Shown here one piece after another: positions 1 through 11,404 of a stretch of 64,000 bases of DNA. The notes beneath the pieces were generated by a model that made no database searches, was not told the origin of the DNA, and saw only the letters and a list, made by a program, of their open reading frames with translations. Position numbers and translations under genes: made by a program. The stretch is from Melitaea cinxia (lineage: Eukaryota; Arthropoda; Insecta; Lepidoptera; Nymphalidae). Each line of letters begins with the position of its first letter. Position 1 is the first letter of the stretch. The stretch is taken from positions 13,532,081 to 13,596,080 of the forward strand of contig NC_059405.1 in assembly GCF_905220565.1 (NCBI RefSeq), read 5' to 3'.

Positions 1-327
1 ATGTAATAGTTCGTCCTAACCTCTAGTTACAAGTGCATCACTTTCTCCAACACCATTGAGTTATAAGTAATATAACAAATATCACGAGGTTAGTCGTTAC
101 TAGGGCAACATAAACAGAAAACACATGTGTCAACACGGGAAAGCACAAAACTGATACCGGCGCGTCAATCATACGAGAAAGCGAGACCACAAATTTTCTT
201 GTCAAAACATTGTGACGAATGTCAGTCGCATTATTCAGAGATCATAAAGAGAGTTCAGAGTATAGTTTATAGGGTTAAGATTTCCATATACATACTTATA
301 TTAGTAAATTAAAACTATTTAATTAAT

Positions 328-430
328 GGCTAGAGTCCTGGCGCAGTTTGCAGTTACCCTACTTTCTGTTTTCAGGGTTTCGCTTCCGGCCTCTAGTCTG
401 GATGTAATGTATATTTCCAAATATAGGTTC
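328..430 (+). mobile_element. diverged tRNA-derived SINE head (family G)
   Basis: The segment keeps a worn tRNA-like head (ggcgcagtttgcagt at the front, then a degraded B-box region) followed by tagtctggatgtaatgtata. The same order occurs in the clearer copies at 43.9 kb and 61.7 kb, where the junction reads gagtctgggtgtaatata. No TSD was identified. It is an old copy with no coding capacity. Confidence 0.45.
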
Positions 431-559
431 TTCGACTGCTATCTTCGTTACTTCAAATGGGGTTCTGTAGGTGTAATAATAAAAACCATATCGCATAAAA
501 AAATCCTGACCCATTTTTAAATTTGACTTTGCTACTTCAATAGACTCGTTCTGCATGAT

Positions 560-1535
560 ACCTTTCGTGAGGACGTAAACACGAATTTAAAAGAAAAATT
601 AAAAATAGATAACGAATACAACTAAAGAACTGCGTATTGGAAGGAATTCGTTTCTTCGTTGAATATTATTTATTGTTAAGTTTAGCCGTGCTTAAACGCT
701 CATTCGTCATCAAGGGCTAGAATTATTTACGTGGAACGTGATCTATTACACCTATAGAATTTACCCCACACCCATTTTAAGACAGTTCGAGTAGTTACGA
801 GTCAAACACCTTTATCTTGTTACTAATATATAAAATAATTTTGAATATTAATTACCAAAAAAATATATGTATCGATATTAACTGCAGCAACCTTAGAAAT
901 AAATAATCGCGGCTGTATGCTAGACTATATATTTGTTTAATGTACAGATGTATGTATATACTTATATTTATTATCAGGCTCTTTCGTCTAAATTATTTGA
1001 CCATTTTTGACATAATAATGTGTTATTAATTAACTGGTAAAATTAGGCTTAATTGGTAAATGTATGTAAATAAATAAATTATAATTTGTAATAATTCGTT
1101 TGATATAGACTGGTAGACCCTCACATACTTATAAATTTTATTTATTTTTCTATTTAGATTTTATGACTTTAACAGCAAGGTTGAAAATGTTCCATAATGC
1201 TCTAATCACAATCGACAATTGAACAATATATTCTATCCTCAATTTCTATTCTAATTTTAAATTATAAATTATCTTGGTTTTTAATACGTGATATGTATTA
1301 AGTGAACAAGAATATGAGATCTTGGGTATTTAAAGTTTAAAAGTTAGTAGTCGGGTTGGGTGTTATCTTTTGAATTTATATTTTAACCCACATCGTTAAA
1401 ATATTAAATGATCGTCGCACCTTAGTATAGTTTAAAAGATATCTTTAAATACTAGCATGCGTAGGTATGCTTTAGACCAATATGAAAAAGATATGGCAGA
1501 ATATATTAATATTATCTTTAAAATTCTTTTTTTTC
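560..1535. other. AT-rich stretch, nothing recognised
   Basis: No open frame of convincing composition, no tRNA-like boxes and no repeat shared with the rest of the window was seen. The same holds for the first 325 bases. Confidence 0.5.
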
Positions 1536-1680
1536 AAGCGTCGAGTGTATAAGCATCTTTTTCCTAAAGGCCGGCAACGCGCCTGCAACTCCTCTTGTGT
1601 TGCAGATGTCCATGGGCGACGATAGCCGTTTAACATCAGATGGCTACGTATGCTCGTTTGCCCCCACTCTTATTTTAAAA
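1536..1680 (+). mobile_element. LINE/SINE 3' tail fragment
   Basis: The stretch around ggccggcaacgcgcctgcaa, then gttgcagatgtccatgggcg, an atcagatggc box, tgctcgtttgccccc and an A-rich end resembles the tail of the window's family-A SINEs (ggtcggcaacgcgc..., gttgcaggcgtctat..., accatcaggtgagc...). It represents a 5'-truncated insertion on the plus strand from a related subfamily. Confidence 0.5.
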
Positions 1681-3110
1681 AAATATCATTAAATGTCATA
1701 GAGATAGTTTGATTTAACTTCTCAAAACTCACATAACCGTAAAAATTGCCAAATTGGAATAATAACTCACGATGTGAGTTGGAAAATTAAATATTATTAT
1801 CTTATGATATAAACTAACATGTTTTCAAACAAACGAACTCTTTATACTTCATAAAACATTCTTATAAAAGCACTCTTTTGCAGTTACTCTTGTATTATAT
1901 TGCAAATGGAATGTGCCGTTAATAAAAATGAAAACTTAATTATAAGCGAGGTCTTCACCATATCGTTTTTAATCAACGTTTAATCACTTAAAAATATAAC
2001 ATTTTATAGTACACATTATGTCTAGAAATTATATTAGTATCAGACTTCATAAGACCTTATCGTTGACAGTAGACATGCAATGGGATACACAAGCAAAATG
2101 AAGTACATACGAGGTCACTGACCGAGCTTGTTTTAACTATGTAATATTATTGACTGTACCGCTGTTGCCGTGTTTTTATTTACGTCGATTTTTATATAGA
2201 AGAATATTTTGTACATATTTCTGTTATAAAGCATTTGGCGTCATTAAAATAATTTTATATAAAATATGCTTGCAGGTCATTACTTATATAAAAGCTGTTT
2301 TTTTTTTATCTTAAGATGAAAATATAAGATAGTTTTCAAAATTGTTCTTGTTAATTATACAAAAAAAATATTATTGTTTGTTTGACTATTCATTCGTTGA
2401 GAAATATTGTACAATACATCGTTTTTTTTTATTGTTACAAAATTGTTAGGAGTGGTATCATTAAATTACGTAAAATCGCGCGATACAATTTGTCAATTAG
2501 AACCGACACATAAAGGATTTTAAAATGTTTTTTATCAAGTATGAAATAATTTATAAGATATTAATTCTTACACCTAATCTTAATCAATGTAGTGTACGTA
2601 AACTGTACGTAAAATTTTAATTATTGTTAAAACACTTTTTTTTTGTATACCAATTAGACTATAAAAGTGTTTGATTTGGCATTAAATACAATAAGAAAAT
2701 ATTTATAAAATGTGTGTCCTCAAAGGTAGGAAAAATTATATATTTATTTGTAGTATATATCTGCGGTGAAATGCGGATTTTAAGTGTTTTTGAGTACACG
2801 TTGACAGTAATTTACTCACAAGTTAAACGTTGCTGTTTTCACATACAAAAGAAAATGGGCTCACTTTCGCTTTGTTTGGCTTCTCGGCCCTTAAGGTCAT
2901 GTTTGATTTGAAAACGATTGAAATATCGCACCTTGTATATGATGTACTGTTTGTTAAGCTCTTTTGTAATTAATTTACTGCAAAATAATAATAAATAAAT
3001 ACAACATTTTGTAACCTTTTTTTGTACAAAAATTATATTTTTTTTGTATGTAATAGTGCGAGTTATATAAGGTAAAATATCATTATCATTTTTCATGCCA
3101 TAATTTTCAA
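1681..3110. other. AT-rich stretch, nothing recognised
   Basis: Homopolymer A/T runs dominate. Two short opposite-strand open frames near 2714-3096 have low-complexity, stop-edge composition and are not supported as genes. Confidence 0.5.
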
Positions 3111-3114
3111 ATTA

Positions 3115-3720
3115 ATTCTCTTCAGCTAATCGCTTTCCATTGCTAGACATAGGCTTCCCCAAGTTCGCGCCAAACATCCGAGTTTTCCGCAATCCTCATC
3201 CAGCCCCCACCGGCGTTCTTCCTTACGTAAGATCAGCGGTCCAACGGGCTGCAGGACGTCCCACACTAGGTTTTTAACACGCGGTCTCCACTCCAGATCA
3301 CTACGTAAGTTCTAGCGGTCATCAGTCCTTTGATGCATGTGATCAGCCCACTATCACTTCGACTAACTGATTCTCGACTATGTCGGTTACTCTCGTTCTC
3401 TTGCGGATGGTCTCATTTTTGATTCTATCTTGGACATCTTTGAGAGAGACTCGCCCGTTGAGTGACTTTAAACTTGTTTACTTGTTACCCTATATCAGTA
3501 GTGGACACGTCTTGGCACCATATGTCAAAACAAGCAGGAACATTCCAGAAGCAACGCCCTCAGAAGAATTTTCTTATATTTCATGGGTCCGAAAATACAT
3601 ACTATCAATAAGCGTAAACGCCCAGACCAAGACAAATCTATATCGCCAATTCAAATGTCTGTTAAGAGTGGGGCTTGAAGCCAAGTTTAACAGTCAGAGC
3701 AGTGACTGATGCATCAAAGT
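3115..3720 (-). pseudogene. degenerate RTE-type LINE ORF 3' end
   Basis: Read on the minus strand, frames broken by stops and indels still show the order expected near the C-terminus of lepidopteran RTE-like reverse transcriptases. A segment like TIRKRTRVTDIVE is followed by WRPRV-like residues, an R/P-rich box before a TDDLRK-like motif, then GWMRIAEN and ELGEAYV near the end. RTE elements are endonuclease-RT non-LTR retrotransposons; this part lies beyond the catalytic RT motifs. The same C-terminal codons recur at 36.8 kb and 60.4 kb. The left part (about 3560-3720) may contain a fused SINE tail. Only a fossil remains and no function is expected. Confidence 0.6.
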
Positions 3721-4465
3721 GTCGTATTTGTTATCGCTATATAGTCGCATTTCATGTGAATTATACACCTAACACGGCCACCTGTGTAATGAGCGGAACA
3801 AATATTATTACAGACAATGGCGTTTAATAAGACTAATGGCGGGAGTGTATCACTTAGATGTAATAAAGTTGGCACGCTATTTGTGTCTAAACACTTTTAT
3901 ATACTTCCGATTTCCTACTACACTTCGGATGAAAGTGCTTTTTCATTTAATGGTTAGACTTGGTTTTATGATGCGCCTTTGTTATTAATATTTAATACGC
4001 TGCTTGTATCAGTACTAATTATACTATTAATTTTTGAATAATATATGAAATATTTTTAGCATATCATGTTATGATTTTTTGCTACGATATTCATAGCTCT
4101 TGTAGTTCTATTATAGGTATTATAAACAGATACGTAAGCTCTCCTATACATACGTACACATATACGCAAACAAAGCTGCAGGACATCTTTACTGCATTTG
4201 CTTTAAGCGAGGTTTAGTAGTGGTCCATCAAACCATAAATACATTATTACATCTAAATATATTATAATTTTTTTAGTTATTTCTGTTTCGAAAAAAATAT
4301 AGTCTAAAACGTAATCTGAGATAACGGGCCTTCAAGTAAAAAAAAAAGAAAACGCGAAATAAAATGAGGAAAACATAAAAGACAAAATTCACATTGCCTA
4401 TAAAATATATTTCTTTAACACAGATGTTTTATTGAAATACATCCCATGAACAATGTAAAGAAATC
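3721..4465. other. AT-rich stretch, nothing recognised
   Basis: No coding signal, tRNA-like box or repeat shared within the window was recognised. Confidence 0.45.
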
Positions 4466-4469
4466 ACAA

Positions 4470-5101
4470 TAAACCCGTATACTGCATATCAAATATCCAA
4501 AAAACCTTTTCTCGAGACCTAAAGCCGGCTTTTATTTTACCCTTTTCGTAAAGACGATGAAATCGAATGAAGTCGACACTTAAGTAATATTTGGAACATA
4601 TGCAGCGCACCCCACTTAAGAATACATTTATTTTACAAAGAAAAAGTGTGTGTGTCAGCTCCGACGCATGACTGGAGTTTACTCCTTTAGATCGACTGTC
4701 TAAATCGGCAAAAAAGGCTTACCAGTCTAAGACAAAGATTAATAACATATTGAACGGCAAATAAACGAATCAAATAACGTCATCTATCGGAACCCAATAG
4801 ATGGCGTTAAGAGAAACGTAACGAGGTCATTCGTTCAGTAGATTTAACTCATCATATTTTTTTCATACCGGGGGCCTTATATGAAAATTTATTCTTAAGG
4901 TGTAAACTTCAAAATTAACATTATTAGCAAGTAATATAAAAACCTATACAAATAAAAATATATCGCGCATGAGGTCCGAACGACGGCACTAACTTGTATA
5001 ATTCTTTTTTTGTCTTCGTTTTTTGTCAAAACAAAATTTATATGAAAGAAAATTAAAAACAAAATCAGCATGTTTTACGAAAATTAGCCGGGTCAGCTAG
5101 T
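4470..5101 (+). mobile_element. possible non-autonomous Helitron, 3' end
   Basis: The right edge reads agccgggtcagctag followed by T. This matches the CTAG 3' ends of the Helitron-like copies at 33033, 43493 and 62551 in the other orientation. Helitrons are rolling-circle transposons ending in CTRR with no TSD. The left edge is uncertain: the start given is only where composition becomes less AT-rich, and no TC-starting 5' end was found. Confidence 0.35.
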
Positions 5102-5384
5102 TTCAAATAAATCAATAAATCTTCTTTAAAACTTTTAAAGAGAGTTCTAGTCTATACTGTGAAAGCATGACCCTATACAGAGTCAGGCGAACGCTTATTC
5201 GTAGATTTATTGAGTGCCGATGAATCGTCAATGTTACTTATTGATTTATTCGTTAACCGTAAAAGGGTTATAAAGTGAACAGTCTGTTGACGCTCTAAGC
5301 TCGTAACTATAAAATAGAACGAGAGACTAACAGAGAGGAGAATGGGGGTAATCAATCAATCTGCTTAAGAGTTTTATAACCTTG

Positions 5385-5465
5385 ACTGGTCCGTTGGCGC
5401 AGTTGCCAGTGACTCTGCTTTCCATGGGAGTTGTGGGTTAGATTCCTGCTATAAAATCTCGAGAT
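5385..5465 (+). mobile_element. tRNA-derived SINE head (family G)
   Basis: The tRNA-like head gtccgttggcgcagttgcca and a degraded B box (ttgtgggttagattcctgc) match the head of the 61.7 kb copy. The usual gagtctgggtgtaatata junction is missing, so the copy is truncated or recombined with what follows. Confidence 0.5.
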
Positions 5466-5527
5466 CTGAAATTTATATTTGTGTATTGAACTGAACAGAA
5501 AAGTGTGCGTGCATATTAGACATATAC

Positions 5528-5625
5528 GCTTCAGCCTGTAATATCCCACTACTGGGCATAGGCCTCTTTCCCCATGTAGGAGAAGGATCAGAGCTTAATC
5601 CACCACGCTGCTCCAATGCGGGTAT
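5528..5625 (-). mobile_element. RTE-type LINE/SINE 3' end (family H)
   Basis: The segment cagcctgtaatatcccacta through ttaatccaccacgctg is the reverse complement of the 3' part of the composite SINE at 39974-40190, and is related to 22031-22170 and 63479-63560. On the minus strand it reads like a decayed GKEAYAQ C-terminus, typical of an RTE LINE ending. Confidence 0.55.
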
Positions 5626-5875
5626 ATACACATATACATAAACGGCAGAAGAAAATATAAAAATTTCGGTTCGTTAGTTTCTTCCTCCGTTTTTTTTTTG
5701 TTTTTTAATTTTATTGTTGTAAAAATGTTTTAAACCTTCCTTAACTGATTAAAATAAATAATTTTATGCCGGCGTTAAAAAATACGCAAAACGCGTATAG
5801 TACATTAACATGACAGCCAGTTGTGAGACAGCGGGGCGCTTTCTTTATTTAAATTTCACATTTCATTTTTACCCT

Positions 5876-6262
5876 TTTTAACCGACTTTAAAAAAAAGGA
5901 AGGCTATCAATTCAGTTGGTATTTTGTAAAACGAATGTACACCAATTACGCCGAGATTTCTGATCCAGTTTACGTGATTCTTTTTTTGTTCGACGCACAA
6001 TAGTTGCCATTTGGTTCCATAAAATTTAATTCAGATTCGCGGAGTAGTTTACATTTTATGAGCATTTTTGTTAACTTAGACGATGTTATTTTCAAGATAC
6101 TTTGTTTACATATATGTTTTTTTTTTCAATTTCTGATCCCATTCTTTTTTATTTTAATGCGAAATAGTTTCCATTTAGTGCTATAAAAATTTAATTTACT
6201 TTGACCCTGTAGTTTTTATTTTATGAACATTTTCGTTCTCGTTCGGCTTTTTTTGGGGTAAA
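5876..6262. mobile_element. degenerate family-D-like repeat
   Basis: It starts with ttttaaccgactttaaaaaa, close to the terminal motif of the family-D elements at 27.8, 42.6 and 53.9 kb, and ends near cggctttttttgggg, a weak match to GAAGTCGGTT. Inside, a unit with (c/t)catttagtgctataaaaatttaa is roughly repeated (about 6005-6070 and 6165-6235). It looks like a diverged, non-coding subfamily. Confidence 0.4.
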
Positions 6263-6486
6263 CAACCAAACCTACTGTAGTCTACCTGATCTAATCTAGA
6301 AAAGTCTTACTGTAGTTTACAAAACAATCTAAACTTAAAAAATAAAATATTAAATAATAAAATACGAAAAAAAGGAAAAGCTACGTTTAAAAACCGAATT
6401 CAAAAACTAAAAAGAATTAATTTGATAAAGATTAAATTAAAGGATCTAATTTGAAACACGTCGTCTTATGCAACTTACTACCTTTC

Positions 6487-6670
6487 ATCATCACATCACT
6501 TCAGCCTATCGCAGTCGACTGCTGGATAGGCCTCCACAAGTTCGCGCCAAATATGGCGTGAACTCATGTGTGTTGCCTATAGTCACTACGCTGGGCAGAC
6601 GGGTTGGTGACCGCAGGGCTGGCTTTGTCGCAGCGAAGACGCTGCTGCCCGTCTTTGGCCTGTGTATTAC
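6487..6670 (-). mobile_element. SINE-like repeat with RTE tail (family B), truncated
   Basis: The segment from ttcagcctatcgcagtcgac through gcctccacaagttcgcgcc and gctgctgcccgtctttggcc matches the 53.3 kb and 19.3 kb copies. It lacks their far half, which ends at the ctcttcccgtggg box. On the minus strand the edge corresponds to EAYVQQ-type codons shared with RTE LINE ends. Confidence 0.6.
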
Positions 6671-6965
6671 TAATAAAATATTATCATTTATATGTGCTAC
6701 CTACTGATAGGTTTGAAGCTGATGCCTACTATGCCAAGAAGACGTTTTAAATTAAATCTTTAATAAGTTATGTTTTACTTTATATTTTTTTAACTTTTTT
6801 CTTTATTACTTAAAATTTATCTTTCAAAGTCTTACATTAAACATATTGACATTGAAAATTTAAAAACAAATTTGCTTATAACTGTGGTATGAATTATAAA
6901 CCATGTTCACATAGAATGATGCCAAAACATAAATATAATTATATTAAGTGAAGGCTAAAATAGGA

Positions 6966-7209
6966 ACTGAGGTAAGGCACAGCAGGAAATATCCTACTCA
7001 AATTCAGGAGCAGCCCGACGGGGGACCTCGACTTTACAAAAGATCACAGCTAAATAATACTGCTTTCAAGCAGTGGTGAGTAAATTGACCAGAGCTCCTG
7101 GGAGGGATCGGGAGTAGGGCCGTCAACACGCTTGCGATGCTTCTGATGTTGCAGGTGTCTAAAGGCTACGGTAATTGCTTGCCATCAGGTCAGCTGTAAA
7201 TAAAAAAAG
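6966..7209 (+). mobile_element. family-A SINE copy 1
   Basis: The order is ctgaggtaaggcacagcagg, tcacagctaaataatactg, gttgcaggtgtctaaaggct, gccatcaggtcagctg and an A-rich end, the same as in seven other copies in this window. Sense orientation is inferred from the terminal A-rich tail. This copy is diverged and has lost part of the middle. It has no coding capacity. Confidence 0.7.
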
Positions 7210-9569
7210 AAACTCTTGATAATATTACTGAGTAACAGTATCTTAATAAATTGTTTACGAGAAATAACTAACAATAACATTTAGCGAGAAAACAATTAAG
7301 GAGATCTCTGAAAGTTTGAAGGAACAAAAGCCGTAGTTGAAAGAAGTCTTGTAATAAACTGCAATTCTCAACAATTGAAGTAGGCGAAATTTTCTGGAGT
7401 GGGCGAAGTTTCACTCGTTTGTACCTGCTGATAATAAGGGCGGGGGTCTGTGTTTACCATTCGTGACAAAATATTTAGAAGCTTAAATAAATAAAATGAA
7501 ATATTTGAATTAAGTAACATGTTAATTAATATTAAGTGGATTGAATTTTTGACATGTTTATGTAAAAATTTTGAAAATACTATTTTACCGAATTTATCTT
7601 TAGCTTTCAATCTAAATTTCATTGCAAACATAGAAGTAATAATAAGAAATAATAAGTTACATTATACGAATATATCTATATATCTATATATAGTTAAAAA
7701 GTATAGCTTTGAAAACCTTATTAAATTCACACATGGTACACTAATAGGGTAAATTTAATTGCATAAAATTCTATAACGAGTATTTAATAATTTAAAATTC
7801 GATTAAAACATTAAGATTTATTAACAAAGAATGTTATAAAATATTGCACGAAAGGCTAACTTGAGAAACAATACAATTTCCTAACGTTTTGTTGTAATGT
7901 CATTTTCAATCACAGCGACAGGAAAATACAGTTTTCAAACTCCGACACAAAGGAAAATTTCGCTCTTATTTCTGCTGGCAATAGAAAATTTCTTTTGACG
8001 TCACACGCTTACTAGTAGATTACTTCTGTTTTAAAACTGTTATTTCGTTTAAAGTCAATTATTATTATCCATTTTACTCGCTGTTAAATAAAGTACATTC
8101 GTATACTCAAATAAATACTAACTTACTTCGAAACAATTTTCTTGCTTTTATTGATTATAATGTTCCATTGTTGGACTCAATGTCATATTTTATGGCCTAT
8201 TGACTTGTTCTTTTCTGGTTACCTATAATTATCCAGACACGATCAATTGTAGACACTACTAGCTGTGAGTTATTATTTTTTAAAGAAAAAAGGAAATGAC
8301 ATATTAACTTTACCTAGTGTTGTCAATGATCACAATTTCTCTTGCGTTTAATCATAGCCAAGTACATTAAAAAAAAAAAAAAAAACACGCACATATACAT
8401 ATAATGAATATACAACACTCAAACTATGTAGGATTTTGTTAAACTAACTGGTATAAAGTAAATAGTAAATTTTTGATTATATTTTCACCCAGTTTTCGCG
8501 ACCCATTTATGCGAAATATGTTCCTTATCAGAGTAACTGCAGCATTCCGACGTAAACAAGTGCTTTCTAGTTTGTATTATCGAATCCTAGCTAACCGTAT
8601 TTAAAACTGGGACAACAAATCTTGAACACCTGAATGAGTGATAAATCTTGATTTCGATTTGTTTTAACAAATAAATCGATACGTGATTTATATTGCCGTA
8701 GCTCGTAGGCGAGTATGGACTGTAATACTTTTTTTTTAACATAATTTGATTAAAAAAAAAAAAAAACAATTTCTTTATAATAATAATAATACTCTATTTG
8801 AGACACAGTCCACTTGTTACGTACATTAGAAAATTACAACTAAGTAAAACTTATAGTATATATATTTTTTTGTGGATTCCGATGGGACTCCTGTGCTAAA
8901 GATGATAGTTATAGATATTTAGTGTCCCAGAATTCGTTTATACTTAAAAATATTGTCTTTGACTTCTATAATATTTTGAAATAAAAACTATGACTATGTG
9001 TACCACTCTTTTTATCGATACCAATTTATAAAGCTGAAGAATTAATTCGCACACGTGGTATTCATTCAAAAGTCCAGTGAAACTTATAAAGGCTATTCTA
9101 GTGAATTATAGAAAAGTTGATATGGTTTTTATTAAGTTTTTGTTGAGCTATTCTGGTTAGGTTACAACTTATAATAGAAGAGTTGTAATCATAAATGTGT
9201 CAATAATATATAATAACTTTGGAGAGCTATATAATCATTTTTTAAATATATAATAACTTTGAAAGGAAATAGAATAACGTGTTACTTATTATAGGATATT
9301 ATAAAGCCTTCTTATTGGTAGATAAAATGATCTGCTCAGCAGTTCTTTGTAAGCAGTTGTAACTGTAAATAATAATACAACTGTCAATAAAGAAAAAATA
9401 TTATTGTATATTTTAAATTATCAGAAATTTGTAGTCGGGATTTGAATTTTATAAAAATAATTCAGATGTCTCGAGTAAATTTCCACAAGTCGGCGAGAAC
9501 CATTAATTTTATTTCAGGATTATGAAAGTAAAGCAGGCATTTTATGATAAGATTCAAACGCAGGAAGAC
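7210..9569. other. AT-rich stretch, nothing recognised
   Basis: Short frames here (for example 7368-7752 on both strands) have A/T-driven composition and overlap antisense. Poly(A) runs lie near 8370 and 8750. No repeat copy or exon was identified. Confidence 0.45.
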
Positions 9570-9848
9570 TTAATGTCTGCGATGTAGTTCTAAACCTCGT
9601 TGAGTAATTTTATCTGAATTGAAATAAATTAACCGCGAATTGTAGATGTATAGTAATAATTCAGACGGTTTATCGTGTAAGTAATTTGCTCCGGCTACTG
9701 TAGATCCTGTCGTAAACGATAAGGGTATAGGTACTAAGTATTTATCTCCGCATACAGTAAATTGTCTTGTCTTGTTGTAAATAAATGAATCACAATCAAC
9801 AGTACTTGAAAATAGGGTCGAAAATAAAAAAAGGAAGTAAAAATCCAT
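9570..9848 (-). CDS. hypothetical short ORF with signal-like N-terminus
   Basis: A 92-residue frame begins MDFYFLFLFSTLF, a hydrophobic stretch that could serve as a signal peptide. It continues with mixed polar residues, two early cysteines and a basic end (LELHRRH). Composition is less A/T-driven than neighbouring frames. No family was recognised, no splice context was established and no polyadenylation signal was found. It may be a chance frame, a fragment of an old transposable element or a terminal exon; chance is the likeliest. Confidence 0.12.
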   Translation of the reverse strand: MDFYFLFLFSTLFSSTVDCDSFIYNKTRQFTVCGDKYLVPIPLSFTTGSTVAGANYLHDKPSELLLYIYNSRLIYFNSDKITQRGLELHRRH

Positions 9849-10435
9849 TTATCATTTTTTTTTGAATAAAGGAAAAAATGGTATGCACAAAAATTGTTTC
9901 ACGACCTTCGTCCTCTTCGTAAAAATTTTTAACGTCTCTCCGAGCGGCGTGGAAATTTTACATTTTTGTAGAGTAAAAAGAGGCGGGATTCTGAAACCCA
10001 GCTTTTTTATTATTGTTTTTTTATGCTTTATTTTTTAAGATGTTATGTAATACGACGACTAAAATGTTGTATGTGGTCCCACATTACGTAGCTACTATTT
10101 TGCTATGCTGTTTTGAGGGTTTATAACCTTTAATACTTTTAGATACCTTATAATGGAACGCTACGTTTCACAGTGCGTCTGAGTCATGTTAATGCTTTGC
10201 CTACTTAAGAAACTACCTTAAATATCATTTCCATGGGAAAGTTTTTTTTTGCGTTAGGCAAACTTCTTACGGAAAAAGATTGTAGATTTAGATTAAAGAT
10301 TTTATAAAACGTCACGTTGAGACTCAACGATAAGAAATCCCATAGTGAACTAAAGTGAAATAGAATAGTGCATAGATGCAAAGCGATGAACTTCGCCACT
10401 TTAAATTTTGTTTATACTGCTAAGGCAAATAAGTG

Positions 10436-10665
10436 ATGATACGCCTGACGGTAAACGATTAGCGCTGCGGTCACAGCACTGACTTGTGGCTGTTGCGCTG
10501 GTGGTCGCGGGTTCGATCTTAGCACGTGGCATACATTTGTATTGACAATACTGATATTTGCCGTGGTCTGACCCTTTGTGCTTGTGTATTGCGTGTGTTT
10601 CGGGCCTCCGACACAGAAGCAAATCTTAGTAGGGGCCGATGACTGAGGGGCGTTTATTAAAAAAA
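10436..10665 (+). mobile_element. tRNA-derived SINE (family C)
   Basis: A tRNA-like head carries an A-box-like segment near gattagcgctgcgg and a B box in gcgggttcgatct. It is followed by the family-C body (catttgtattgacaatac, then gccgtggtctgaccctttgt, gtgtttcgggcctccgacac). Related bodies lie at 24.95-25.1 kb and 34.75-34.93 kb. It sits about 60 bp upstream of the signal-peptide exon, so it is intronic if that gene is real. Confidence 0.6.
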
Positions 10666-10726
10666 ATCTTCCTGACTTTTACACGCTCTTGGACAGTTTT
10701 TTAATTGTTTGCTTGTTTGTCACCAG

Positions 10727-10810
10727 GTGTGGTTGTGATGTCATGGTGGTGGGCGCTGGCGCTACTAGCGCTGTCCGCGCCCGCTCGCGCCGCGCCCCGG
10801 GCGGGCTCTG
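10727..10810 (+). CDS. signal-peptide exon of an unidentified secreted or membrane protein
   Basis: An 84-bp, strikingly GC-rich segment in AT-rich surroundings is flanked by a good acceptor (ttgcttgtttgtcaccag, AG at 10725-10726) and a donor (GTGAGC from 10811). The first suitable ATG is at 10738. It opens MSWWWALALLALSAPARAAP, a hydrophobic core followed by an ARA|AP-like signal-peptidase site. The exon ends in phase 1, after 24 codons plus one base. No in-frame stop lies between the acceptor and the ATG, so an upstream coding exon cannot be excluded, but a signal peptide normally marks the true start, with the 5' UTR in an earlier exon. Phase-1 signal exons followed by very long introns are common in insect immunoglobulin-type adhesion and receptor genes; that identity is only a guess. 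No later exon was found up to 64000. Confidence 0.6.
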
Positions 10811-10905
10811 GTGAGCTATTTTACAGTAAGCATTCCTATGCACTACTTTCGACCTTTACACTCTATATGTGCACATATCGTTCACTTGTAGCGACTTTAC
10901 TATGT

Positions 10906-10941
10906 GCTCTTATTTTATTTTATTTTATTTTATTTTATTTA
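10906..10941. repeat. (TTTTA)n microsatellite
   Basis: About six to seven consecutive TTTTA units lie just downstream of the signal-peptide exon. Confidence 0.9.
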
Positions 10942-11116
10942 ATGGTTTACCAACAGATATACATCAAATATAGTATTAAGAGTACAGTATATAAAAATCG
11001 TCATGTTAGGATGTAGATCCAATTACAGGCAAACACAGCTTCCTCATTTAGTCATTAAGTCAAGATAATGAAAGCGAGAGAATAATAATTATAGGATAAG
11101 TTTAGAGAATAATTTT

Positions 11117-11404
11117 TTAGGTTAAGTTACGAGCTTTAAAATGTTTGACTAATTTTCTATATGCGCCAAAACTACTGTGAAATATGTCTATCTTTGTTTT
11201 TTGATAAAAAACGTTATGATCCCGACAGATTCTCGGCAACAAGCTATTGAAGCCCAAGTTGGTTCTATATCCTTTGACATACAATGGCTTAAAGTTAACA
11301 ATCCTAGAGTTACGCCTTGGAACAACAAAACCAATCCGAGACAACAGTCGTGGACAGTCCAATAGGCCTCTAGAAATCTTGTACAACAAGATTTGGTCAG
11401 ATAT
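11117..11404 (-). pseudogene. C-terminal remainder of LINE ORF2 beyond a premature TAG
   Basis: The codons after the TAG (11407-11405) continue in the same frame for about 95 residues. They contain the C-terminal signature usual for this LINE type: a LLYKI segment, CPRLLSRI, VPRRNSR, YRTNLGFNS and a final basic helix. No frameshift is needed, so the break is one nonsense substitution. In relatives the position after the DRR motif is often aromatic, so a Tyr codon changed to TAG is the simplest explanation (inference). Confidence 0.8.

Noticed and set aside
3380..3709. 109-residue plus-strand frame
   Set aside because: Lies antisense to the degenerate RTE LINE end; no independent support.
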